Assembly: GCA_051651625.1 (NCBI GenBank)
Contig: JBOFSQ010000102.1
Span: 1-64,000, forward strand
Source: JBOFSQ01 sp051651625
Lineage (GTDB): Bacteria; Planctomycetota; Planctomycetia; Pirellulales; Thermoguttaceae
Direction: 5' to 3'
DNA length: 64,000 nt
Of this stretch, positions 42,368 through 50,493 are shown one piece after another. Within the stretch, counting starts at the first letter, position 1; the number at the start of each line of letters is the position of its first letter. A program made the translations under genes and the position numbers. Under the pieces are notes generated by a model that saw only the letters and a list, made by a program, of their open reading frames with translations, had not been told where the DNA came from and searched no databases.

Positions 42368-44350
42368 TTACGCCTTCTTTGGTGGAACGAGTTCAAGTAG
42401 TGTTTGGTAATCGGAGTCGGCGGCGGATTTGTTTCCGTCCATGAAGTATGTGACGGCGCGGTTCTTGAGTGCCGTTGCGTGAACTGGTTGTAGCGTGAAG
42501 ACTTTGTTGAAGTCTTCGAGCGCGGTGTGATACGCTTTTTGCCATCGCCGAAAGATTCCGCGATTGATGTAGTGGATGATTTTGTCGGGTTCGGTTTCGA
42601 TGGCTTGATCGAAGTCGCTTTGGGCGATTTCGGAACGTCCGATGCGGAGTGCAGTTGTCGCGCGGTGGATGAGTAACGCGGTGTCTTGCGGGTTCGTTAG
42701 CAGTTTGGCAGACGTGGCGTCGATCTCTTCCCACATCTCTAGCGACTTGAGATCGAACGGAGTTGTCGCCTGTGTTGTTGTGGAGCTTGGAACGGTGGCC
42801 GCAACCGCTTCCGCCGCATCGGGCGACGTGACGAAGAACGATCCGCGTTTCGCACTCTTCGCCGCAACGATACCGCGTTCCGCTCTCGCGTAAGTATCCT
42901 GTTCACTCTGTTTTGCGCTAACACCAACAAGCGAAATCGTAAGCACTGGTTTCACTTCACTTATTATGCCGTCGTGTTCACACACAATCGGAGTCGCCTC
43001 AATTCGCGTCTGCCACTTCTGGAGTTTGATACGCAACTCGTCAAATGAAAGGTGTCGCGTTGCCAGACACAAACACTGTCCCGAAAAGAGTCCAACGAGC
43101 GTTGTCGGTTGTGGAAACGCGATACGAAGTTCGCGTCCAAGCACGCGGCAGATACGATCAACGACCGCGATTGAAAGTTCTTCGTTAAGTTCGTGCGTTC
43201 CGCTGATGTCGAACAGTGCAAAACAAAGTCGCGCCGTCGATTGTACGTTCGTCCGCCACCACTCGGCCAGCGACGATTCGATGCCGAGACGGTTTGTCAT
43301 GTTGAAATTGTTATTGATCAGGTCTTCCGGCTTTAGTTCTTCAAAGTTTGTGTCGAGTCGCGCGTAGAGCGTGTTGATCTCGGTTTGAACGTCTCGGATT
43401 TTGTGCCGCAGACGCACGAGTTTGTCGAAGAGCGGCGACAGAGTTTCGAGCGACTTTGCGATAGTTTCATCTGGGATTTGCGGCACAGGTTTTGGTGCTG
43501 CTTCGCCTTCACCTTCGGCGGCAGCTTCGGACGGCGGCGTTTCGGCACCGGCAGGTTTGGTTGCGGTTTCGATCTTTGTGACTTCGGCGAGAAGTGATGT
43601 TAGCGTCGGCGTCGCTTCGGCACTTAACGTGTCGAGTCGCGTGACAGTCTCATTGAGCCTTCCACCCGCGTAAGGCGCACGCGCCTTGACCTCACGAATC
43701 AAACTCGCAAGAAGTGTCTCGATCTGCTTGCCGTCTTCTTGAAAGTCGGCGAGGAGTTGCAGAAACGCTTCGGTGTTGGGGGCAGTACGGAGCGTGCGAA
43801 TACGTTTGTCCATCTCGATCAGATGTTGCCCCGTGCGAAGCTGTTCGAGTCGCCGTTTCTTGATCATGAACGCCCCGCCCTTGCCACCGCCGTCGCCCCA
43901 CTTTCCGCCGCCAGCGGCGTTGGCGTCGGCAGTTCCAAAACGGGTTTTGTCGGCAATTTGATCGTATATCGGTGTCGCCTCGACCCACGCCACCGCTTCG
44001 GCGAGAGTCGGTTCAACGACAAGGTCTTTGGCACCGATGTCGGTATCAGTCTTTTTTTTCTGCGGGATGAACCGCTCTTTCAGCGTTTTAATTTTCTCGA
44101 CATAACCGATCACAATCGACTCGCCGTGCGCGAAGATCGGAGCCAACCGTGCGCGAAACGCTGTCACCTGCCCACGCAAGTTGTCAACAACAGGGACGAT
44201 CAATCCACGCAACCACTGCACAATGTCACGCACTTCTGTAGCGGCGTCCTTCAACGTCGGCGGCGCAAGCCCCAGCCGCACCGCGATGAGATAACCCAAC
44301 GCGAAGTTGACCGGAACAAAAATCAGTATCATCAAAATCGTGCGAAGCAT
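42368..44350 (-). CDS. membrane protein with degenerate GGDEF domain and TPRs
   Basis: The 660-residue protein has an N-terminal membrane segment (MILIFVPVNFALGYLIAVRLG), a long helical region (to about 340), a GGDEF-like domain (about 345-530) and three TPR-like units (about 565-655). In the GGDEF-like part the usual D-x-L-T-x-L-x-N-R entry is NNFNMTNRLG and the active-site loop reads FSGQCLCL, so it should not make cyclic di-GMP. It may bind a nucleotide or serve as a scaffold. The domain call is by overall pattern and would need profile support. Confidence 0.6.
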   Translation of the reverse strand: MLRTILMILIFVPVNFALGYLIAVRLGLAPPTLKDAATEVRDIVQWLRGLIVPVVDNLRGQVTAFRARLAPIFAHGESIVIGYVEKIKTLKERFIPQKKKTDTDIGAKDLVVEPTLAEAVAWVEATPIYDQIADKTRFGTADANAAGGGKWGDGGGKGGAFMIKKRRLEQLRTGQHLIEMDKRIRTLRTAPNTEAFLQLLADFQEDGKQIETLLASLIREVKARAPYAGGRLNETVTRLDTLSAEATPTLTSLLAEVTKIETATKPAGAETPPSEAAAEGEGEAAPKPVPQIPDETIAKSLETLSPLFDKLVRLRHKIRDVQTEINTLYARLDTNFEELKPEDLINNNFNMTNRLGIESSLAEWWRTNVQSTARLCFALFDISGTHELNEELSIAVVDRICRVLGRELRIAFPQPTTLVGLFSGQCLCLATRHLSFDELRIKLQKWQTRIEATPIVCEHDGIISEVKPVLTISLVGVSAKQSEQDTYARAERGIVAAKSAKRGSFFVTSPDAAEAVAATVPSSTTTQATTPFDLKSLEMWEEIDATSAKLLTNPQDTALLIHRATTALRIGRSEIAQSDFDQAIETEPDKIIHYINRGIFRRWQKAYHTALEDFNKVFTLQPVHATALKNRAVTYFMDGNKSAADSDYQTLLELVPPKKA

Positions 44351-44373
44351 ATCATGCGTTCACAAATTGTTCG

Positions 44374-44396
44374 TCATTCCTGCGTAGGCAGGAATC
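44374..44396. repeat. REP-like hairpin
   Basis: CATTCCTGCGTAGGCAGGAATC, followed by a tail (ATCTAAAG) shared with the copy at 42177. Confidence 0.75.
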
Positions 44397-44447
44397 TAAA
44401 GTGAAAACGTTATCGAAGCGATTGCATATGTTCGCATTGAATCCGAA

Positions 44448-44664
44448 GCCCCAACGGGGCGACAAGAACTTAGCCGTGGGTGAGCGGTATTCCGCGAACC
44501 CACGGTAGGCGACATAAACAGAATCGGTAGCCCCAACGGGGGCGCAAGAATTGGGCCGCACACAAATGTTCTTTCGCCCCGTTGGGGCTTTCTGGATTTT
44601 GGGGGGCCGTACCGTGGGTTCGCTTCGCTCACCCACGGCTAAGTTCTTGCTGCCCCGTTGGGGC
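44448..44664. repeat. dispersed palindromic repeat, family A, copy 3 (double)
   Basis: Two inverted copies of the AGCCGTGGGTGAGC...ACCCACGGT unit stand head to head, each bounded by CCCCAACGGGG-type palindromes, making a 217-base near-palindrome between the GGDEF-like and parB genes. Its middle matches the second unit of copy 1 (82-213). Confidence 0.8.
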
Positions 44665-44681
44665 AAACTATAAACATATTC

Positions 44682-45656
44682 TCACGCCATCCTATTCTTT
44701 GCTTGCGGCGTCTTGCAGAGCAATGCGTAGATGCGTTCAAACTCGGCGTGGCTGCCAAACGGGATCACAATTTTTCCTTTGCCGCCTTTGTGAGTAAGCG
44801 TGACTTTGGTGCCGAGATTGCTACGCAGTTCCTGTTCGAGTTGCTGCGTTTGAGCAGACGTGACTGCGGCGGCGACGTCGGCGGTGACGGGTTTGCGTTC
44901 ACCGTCGCTGTCGATCATCGTCCATTCGTTGGATGACGCCGCTTGCGGTTGCCGTTCTTTGACTGCGGACTCGGTCGTGCGTACATTCCATTCTTCGTCT
45001 ACGATTCGCTGTGCGAACTCAAGTTGCTCGGCCTCGGTGAGCGAGAGTAGTGCCCGCGCGTGACCAGCGGAAATTTTTGACTCTCGCACCATTTCTTTAA
45101 TCGCATCCGGCGATTCGAGCAGTCGCAACAAGTTTGATACCGACGCTCGTTCCATCGAGAGACGTTTGGCGAGGTCTTCGTGGCGTCCGCCGTGCGTTGC
45201 GAGATAGTTGGCGAGAGCTTGCGCCTTTTCGAGTGCGTTGAGGTCGCGCCGCTGCAAGTTTTCGACGAGTGCGATCTCGGCCATTCCACGCTGGTCGGCT
45301 TCCACAATCCGAACGGGAATGTCTGTCCAGCCGATTCGCGTTGCCGCACGGAGACGACGTTCACCAGCGATTAACTGATAACGTTCACCGTCGCGGCGGA
45401 CGACTAACGGTTGAAGCAAACCGTGCGTTGCCAAACTTTCGGCGAGCGAATCGAGTTCGGCCTCGTCAAACTCTTGACGCGGCTGGTACGGATTGCGGTC
45501 GATGAGCATCATATCGACACGCTCCGGATCGGTGCCCGTTGCAGTTGCGGCGGCCTCTATTTCCGCTTCGACGCGAGCACCTTCATCGTCGTCCAACGAC
45601 GCGAAACGTCCGATGAGTGCTTCGAGTCCGCGACCCAATCTTTTTTCTTTACCCAC
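44682..45656 (-). CDS. parB: chromosome partitioning protein ParB
   Basis: Binds parS sites and spreads with CTP to load ParA and SMC. The 324 residues include LIDRNPYQPRQEFDEAELDSLA, the CTP-binding GERRLRAA and ENLQRRDLNALEKA, and a helix-turn-helix (HEDLAKRLSMERASVSNLLRLL). The start is GTG at 45656 (GKEKRLGRGLEALIG), with GGAGG nine bases upstream; it overlaps the end of parA by eight bases. No clear parS (TGTTTCACGTGAAACA) was seen nearby. Confidence 0.93.
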   Translation of the reverse strand: MGKEKRLGRGLEALIGRFASLDDDEGARVEAEIEAAATATGTDPERVDMMLIDRNPYQPRQEFDEAELDSLAESLATHGLLQPLVVRRDGERYQLIAGERRLRAATRIGWTDIPVRIVEADQRGMAEIALVENLQRRDLNALEKAQALANYLATHGGRHEDLAKRLSMERASVSNLLRLLESPDAIKEMVRESKISAGHARALLSLTEAEQLEFAQRIVDEEWNVRTTESAVKERQPQAASSNEWTMIDSDGERKPVTADVAAAVTSAQTQQLEQELRSNLGTKVTLTHKGGKGKIVIPFGSHAEFERIYALLCKTPQAKNRMA

Positions 45657-46422
45657 GTTCAAATACCTCCATGCAAAGTTCGAGCGAAGCCCGCGCGCCG
45701 CGCGAGCGGGGAGCGTGATCAAAAATCGAGACGCCGTGACTCGACGCCTCCGTAAAAGCAACGTCACGCGGGATGACCGTTTCAAAAACGGCGTCACCGG
45801 CAAAGTCGCGTATCTGCTGTTCAACTTCGTGTGAAACTTCCAAACGGTGATCGAACATCGTCAAGACAACGCCGCCGAACTTGAGCTGTCCTTTCGGACT
45901 GTTCGCCGCCAGCTTCTGCTTGCGAGCACGAATCGCTTCGCCAATCACCTCGATCATTTGGACGAAACCTTCCATCGCAAAATACTCGCACTGCACCGGC
46001 ACGACAACTTCTGATGCACCTGCGAGTGCGAGTCGCGTGAGCTGTCCGAGTGACGGCGGGCAGTCGATCAAAACGAGATCGTAACGCGCCAGTTCTCGCG
46101 TGATCTGTGACTCCATTCTGTTCATCGCTTGCTGGTTGCCGCGTGCGAGTGCATCGACTTCGCCAAACCGCCGCGTGCCGGGGAGCAGGTCGAGGCCAGC
46201 AGTTGGCGTCGGTACGACGCAGCTCTGAATCGGTTCGCCAGTGACGAGCGGGTGATCAACAATCGGCGTTCCTTGCAGTCCGCTGGTGGCGTTGCATTGC
46301 GGATCGAAGTCGATCAGTAGCGTCCGCAGTTTCCCCTTCGCGCCGCCGTCGGCGAGCGTTAGTGCGGTGGTCGTCTTGCCGACCCCACCCTTCTGATTGG
46401 CTATGCAAACAACACGAACCAT
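45649..46422 (-). CDS. parA: chromosome partitioning ATPase ParA
   Basis: The 257-residue ATPase has the deviant Walker A KGGVGKTT (residues about 11-18), LIDFDPQCNATSG and LIDCPPSLG. It pairs with ParB in segregating origin regions. The ATG at 46422 has no Shine-Dalgarno site; a longer frame upstream is not protein-like. Translation of parB is coupled through the overlap. Confidence 0.93.
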   Translation of the reverse strand: MVRVVCIANQKGGVGKTTTALTLADGGAKGKLRTLLIDFDPQCNATSGLQGTPIVDHPLVTGEPIQSCVVPTPTAGLDLLPGTRRFGEVDALARGNQQAMNRMESQITRELARYDLVLIDCPPSLGQLTRLALAGASEVVVPVQCEYFAMEGFVQMIEVIGEAIRARKQKLAANSPKGQLKFGGVVLTMFDHRLEVSHEVEQQIRDFAGDAVFETVIPRDVAFTEASSHGVSIFDHAPRSRGARASLELCMEVFERG

Positions 46423-46659
46423 TTGTGCGGGCCACACGTTTTTGAAACTTCTACAACGTGAATCGTACCAAATCGTTCGCCGCAAGTGAAGGGCGAAAAG
46501 TCGCGGGCGAGTGAGTGGGCGATTTGGGAAGAGTGCGGATTCTGTTGTGGCCGCTGACTGCGGATTCGTTGTGGCGAACGCGCTAACCGCCCAAGCGTGG
46601 CACGTCCATTGCTCTTTGCGTACAAACGAGTTCACACATTTTCAAAAGGAGTACATTCC

Positions 46660-48099
46660 ATGACCACTTTAGCTAACCGTTACAATCCGCTTGACGTTTG
46701 TCTTTTGGGGAGTGAAAGCGAGAAATCGGGTTCAGCGATTTGGCCTCGCGTTATTTCTGCGGGTTATAATGCCGTTGGGGACGGTCGTCGTCCTCTTGGG
46801 AATACCGCAATGAAATCGCTCATAATCCTCACCAAAGTTTTTGCGTCGCTTCGCGGTGACCGCGTTTTCCGGCTGTTTGTCGGCGGAGTCGCCCTGTTGC
46901 TGCTGGTGTTTGGCGGACTGGACGCAAGCGGTGTCGCGGCGGCGGAGTTACGCGAAAATCAAACTGTGGCATCGGCGGCGAACACTTCTGGTGGCATCCA
47001 ACTTTTGGGCGTGCTAACGGAGTCGCAGGCCGCGGAAGTGGTTGTGCCGAACGACAGTTGCATGATTCGCATCAACCGGCGTCTGCTCAAAGAACAAGGC
47101 GGACTCTCGCCACGCGAATACTATTACATTATGGCGAAGCGTGTTGACCCAATCGAGGGACGCATGCTCGCCGACGCAATGGACGGCCAGTGGAACTCGT
47201 TCGATCAGTTGACAGCCGCATTGATTGCGGAGGGGATGCGCGACGAACGCCAGATGCGCGAGTGCGAAGCCCGCGTCGAGACGATGCTAAAGGAATTGCG
47301 AACGATGGTGACGGTAACTCAAGGTGCCGACTCCGATGCCGTGTGTGCGAAGATCGTGTTCGAGTATTTGCACAACAACGTCCTCAAGGGTGAGTATCAA
47401 GTCGATTGCAGTCAGATTTCGCACGTCTTCAAGACTGGCAACTACAACTGCGTCAGCGCGACGATTTTGTACAACGTTCTTGTTGAACGCCTCGGACTTC
47501 GTGCCACTGGAATTGAGAAGCCGGGACACGTTTTGAGCCGCGTTTACACGCACGGAAACTCGTTCGACGTTGAGACGACTTGTGCGAACTGGTTCTCGCT
47601 GACTGGTGAAGTTCGTGTTGCAACCGCGATGGCGAAGACAGCTTCGGCTGCTGGTCAACCGGTCGCCACAGACGTTGCCGCAAAGATGCGAGAGGTTACG
47701 CCCGTGCAACTCGTGGCGATGATTTACTACAATGAAGGCGTAGACGAAATCAACGCCAAAAACTACGAACTCGCAGCTGCCGCCAACGCCAAGGCACTTC
47801 TCCTTGACGCCCAAAGCGATGCCGCGTGGAGCAACCTGATGGCAACCGTCAACAACTGGGCTATCGACTTCGCAACGAACAAGAATCGTTTCGACCTCGC
47901 CGCTCGTTTGCTGGACGAAGGCCGTGTACTCGACGCGACTTACAGCAACTTCGAGTCAAACCAACTCAACATTTACTATCACTGGATTCAGTCGCTCGTG
48001 AACGAGGGACGTAATGACGACGCGAAAACGGTTTACGCCCACGCCACCAAACGGCTCGCGCCCAACGCCGAACTCGCCCGACTCGTGGAAGCCCTGTGA
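46660..48099 (+). CDS. transglutaminase-like (SirB1-type) membrane protein with TPR tail
   Basis: AAAGGAG precedes the ATG at 46660, giving 479 residues; an internal ATG at 46810 (MKSLIILTKV) would start nearer the membrane segment (LFVGGVALLLLVFGGL). Residues about 240-340 resemble the transglutaminase-like core: TGNYNCVSATILYNVLVERLG holds the catalytic-type Cys, and EKPGHVLSRV the His. The last 120 residues are TPR-like. The Cys and His are kept, so peptidase or transglutaminase-like activity is possible. A terminator follows. Confidence 0.7.
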   Translation: MTTLANRYNPLDVCLLGSESEKSGSAIWPRVISAGYNAVGDGRRPLGNTAMKSLIILTKVFASLRGDRVFRLFVGGVALLLLVFGGLDASGVAAAELRENQTVASAANTSGGIQLLGVLTESQAAEVVVPNDSCMIRINRRLLKEQGGLSPREYYYIMAKRVDPIEGRMLADAMDGQWNSFDQLTAALIAEGMRDERQMRECEARVETMLKELRTMVTVTQGADSDAVCAKIVFEYLHNNVLKGEYQVDCSQISHVFKTGNYNCVSATILYNVLVERLGLRATGIEKPGHVLSRVYTHGNSFDVETTCANWFSLTGEVRVATAMAKTASAAGQPVATDVAAKMREVTPVQLVAMIYYNEGVDEINAKNYELAAAANAKALLLDAQSDAAWSNLMATVNNWAIDFATNKNRFDLAARLLDEGRVLDATYSNFESNQLNIYYHWIQSLVNEGRNDDAKTVYAHATKRLAPNAELARLVEAL

Positions 48100-48123
48100 T
48101 TTGTGACTGATGACGAGTACGCA

Positions 48124-48158
48124 AACGGGATGGAGTTTTCTCCATCCCGTTGTTTTTT
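48124..48158 (+). terminator. intrinsic terminator
   Basis: AACGGGATGGAG pairs perfectly with CTCCATCCCGTT around a TTTT loop and is followed by a T-rich run. It is 25 bases past the stop codon of the preceding gene. Confidence 0.9.
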
Positions 48159-48169
48159 GTATCTGTTCA

Positions 48170-48385
48170 CGGATTTGCGTTTACGAGTTGTTCTTTTTTC
48201 TCGCACAAAGGCACGAAGAGGAATTTTAACACTGAAAACGCAGAAGGACGAAAAGACGCGGAAGTTCAGTATTCTCTCCTCTTCGTGCCTTTCCTCAAAT
48301 TTACCGCCGAGACACAGAGTTCGCAGAGAGTATGGAATCTCGGTGTCCTCTGTGGTAAAACAAAATGGAACAAACCGTGAACGGT
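48170..48385. repeat. decayed dispersed repeat block
   Basis: Contains AAAGGCACGAAGAGG, TTCGTGCCTTTCCTC and GAGACACAGAGTTCGCAGAG, related to the blocks at 20949 and 33844, and ends with AACCGTGAACGGTTAC at 48375. No gene is visible between the terminator and the DUF1559 start. Confidence 0.65.
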
Positions 48386-48565
48386 TACGAAAATTTCAAC
48401 CGTCTTGAGTGTAATGCGGTGTTGAGTATGACTGGACAGCGCGGACAATGCTCAAAAAACGACACGCCCCCATTGACGGCATGCGCGTCGTCCGCTACGA
48501 TTCCGCTCCGTAGTTGGTTTCGTGTTTGGTCTTTCCCGCCTAGTTTTTGTGAAAGGAGATGGACG

Positions 48566-49879
48566 ATGTACAAGACGCTGATGATTTTCGTTTGTGGACT
48601 CGAAACAATGCTCGATGCAGCGTGCGCCGCCTGCGGTACGCACAGTGTTAATTGTGATGTTAAGCTGGGGGGGGGGGGCAGAATTGGTAAACTCTGCGAT
48701 GTCTTTGGCGTCTTCTCTGACGCCGATTGCTCCACCTCTTCTCGACGCCGCAATCGCGGTTTTACGCTCGTTGAACTTCTCGTAGTGATCGCCATCATCG
48801 GCGTTCTGGTTGCACTCTTGCTTCCCGCTGTACAGGCCGCGCGCGAAGCCGCAAGACGAATGCAGTGTACGAACAAACTGAAGCAGCTTGGCCTGTCAGT
48901 CCACAACTTTGTCGATGTCAGACGCGAGTTGCCGACTCAAGGATGGCGCACTGGTGGGACCCCGAATGGGACTACCGCCACCAATTGTTATAGCGGCTTT
49001 ATATCACTGCTCCCGTTTATAGAGGAAACTGCACGGTACGATGAAATCGCAAGCAATGGGTTGAGTGTGAGCCCATACCGTAACTTACAGGCGTTCTGTG
49101 GCCCATTATCAGGCTTTGCGTGTCCATCGGATAGCTACGCCCTTTGCCAGCCATTTACTCCGCCGGGTAATGCAACAGTGACTTCGACTGATCAAACACA
49201 AACGCGGACGAGCTATGTGTTTTGTCAAGCTGATGCTCCTTTTGGGTGGGCATACCCAAACAACAATATCACCACGGGGACAAATGTGGGGTCGAATGTT
49301 ACGCCTACGGACCGTGCAAAACGGTGTGCTTTTCCCATTGGTACGGCGCAATCACTGTCAGTGATCAGCGATGGTTTGAGCAATACACTGTTGTTTTCGG
49401 AGCGATGCACGAACCCTTATGCCGTTGGGGCGAATACGACAAGAGGAAGTATATTGATCGTAACCGGATTAACCCCAGGAATAGGTTTGGCCGCCCCCCA
49501 AACGCATTGTATGGTCTATAAGGGGGGAAACAACACCTTTAACAATGGTTCGTTCACAATTAACGGAGTAAATGGTGGGCGTCGCTATGGAGATCATGGA
49601 ATGTGCTTCACTTGGTTTAATACGACGATCGCCCCCAACGGGCCTTCCTGTTCAATTTTTGCACTTGGTATCCCGCAAGATGCGGCTTACTTGCCACCGA
49701 CGAGCTACCATCCCGGCGGGGTGAATGTTGCGATTTTTGACGGAGCTGTGTCTTTTGTTTCTGATACTGTTGACGTTGGCGATCTAAACCAACAGCGTCC
49801 AGCGGGATTGCAACAGTCGCCTTACGGCGTGTGGGGCGCAATGGGGACAGTCAATTGTGGTGAAGCAAAACGTTTGTAG
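48566..49879 (+). CDS. DUF1559 prepilin-like protein with phase-variable leader
   Basis: AAAGGAG stands eight bases before the ATG at 48566, giving 437 residues. The prepilin motif RGFTLVELLVVIAIIGVLVALLLPAVQAAREAARRMQC and the ending GGVNVAIFDGAVSFVSDTVD are typical of the DUF1559 family, which is expanded in planctomycetes and processed by prepilin peptidase. Unusually, about 67 residues precede the cleavage Gly, and they include a run of 12 G (48667-48678). Gain or loss of one G would shift the frame before the motif, with no in-frame start after the tract. Leaders in this family are normally much shorter, so the true start may also be disputed. Confidence 0.85.
   Translation: MYKTLMIFVCGLETMLDAACAACGTHSVNCDVKLGGGGRIGKLCDVFGVFSDADCSTSSRRRNRGFTLVELLVVIAIIGVLVALLLPAVQAAREAARRMQCTNKLKQLGLSVHNFVDVRRELPTQGWRTGGTPNGTTATNCYSGFISLLPFIEETARYDEIASNGLSVSPYRNLQAFCGPLSGFACPSDSYALCQPFTPPGNATVTSTDQTQTRTSYVFCQADAPFGWAYPNNNITTGTNVGSNVTPTDRAKRCAFPIGTAQSLSVISDGLSNTLLFSERCTNPYAVGANTTRGSILIVTGLTPGIGLAAPQTHCMVYKGGNNTFNNGSFTINGVNGGRRYGDHGMCFTWFNTTIAPNGPSCSIFALGIPQDAAYLPPTSYHPGGVNVAIFDGAVSFVSDTVDVGDLNQQRPAGLQQSPYGVWGAMGTVNCGEAKRL
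48667..48678 (+). repeat. 12-G homopolymer tract
   Basis: Lies inside the DUF1559 coding frame, upstream of the prepilin motif. Tracts of this length slip during replication in many bacteria. Confidence 0.9.
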
Positions 49880-49936
49880 TACTGGTCTCGTTTTCTCTTG
49901 TTTTTGGACATGTGTGCGTTGAAATTGGGGGCGGAT

Positions 49937-50428
49937 ATGAAGTGTTACCACTGGGTTTTTGTAGTAATTGTCGCGGGACTGTTGGGATGTTCGTCATCCA
50001 GTCAATTAGAAGGCCTTGTACCGATGCGCGGCGTGGTGTTGCTGGACGACCAGCCGATTGAAAATGCCAAGATTCTATTTGCGCCAAAGCCAGGACAAGA
50101 TGTGGCGTTGCGATCTGCTTCTGCCATCAGCGGGCAAGGTGGTACTTTTTCGATGATGACGCTGAATCCGGGGGACGGTGTTTTCCCGGGCACCTATTTG
50201 ATTGCAGTCGAAAAGACCGAAATGACCGACCTGCGAACGCCAGAACAAAAGGCAAGAGATGAATCTGCTGATGTTGACGAGAATTCAAAGCGGTTGCCAC
50301 CGTCCCCTGAACCATTAGTGAAAGCCATTGTTCCAACGAGATATAATGACGTGAATACTTCTGGTTTAGAAAAAGTTGTTGATTCTCGTGGTGATAAAAA
50401 ATTCGAGATAAGGCTTACGACCCGTTAG
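49937..50428 (+). CDS. small lipoprotein (carboxypeptidase-regulatory-like type)
   Basis: The 163-residue product has a lipoprotein signal (VVIVAGLLGCSSSS) and a beta-rich body. Its pattern is LVPMRGVVLLDDQPIENAKILFAPK, then GDGVFPGTYLIAVEK, then a YNDVNTSGLEKVV segment. This is a common planctomycete lipoprotein encoded next to DUF1559 genes. The start is not certain: an ATG at 49910 is also in frame. It follows the DUF1559 gene by 57 bases and is probably co-transcribed. Function unknown. Confidence 0.75.
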   Translation: MKCYHWVFVVIVAGLLGCSSSSQLEGLVPMRGVVLLDDQPIENAKILFAPKPGQDVALRSASAISGQGGTFSMMTLNPGDGVFPGTYLIAVEKTEMTDLRTPEQKARDESADVDENSKRLPPSPEPLVKAIVPTRYNDVNTSGLEKVVDSRGDKKFEIRLTTR

Positions 50429-50493
50429 ATGATTTATGGACTCCCCATAATAACAAATTGATTGCACGAGTGATGTTTCAGTTTGGAGAAGAA

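Noticed and set aside
46423..46659. A parS site or origin near parAB
   Set aside because: No 16-base TGTTTCACGTGAAACA-like palindrome was found in the spacer; only a half match (ACAACGTGAAT) at 46450.
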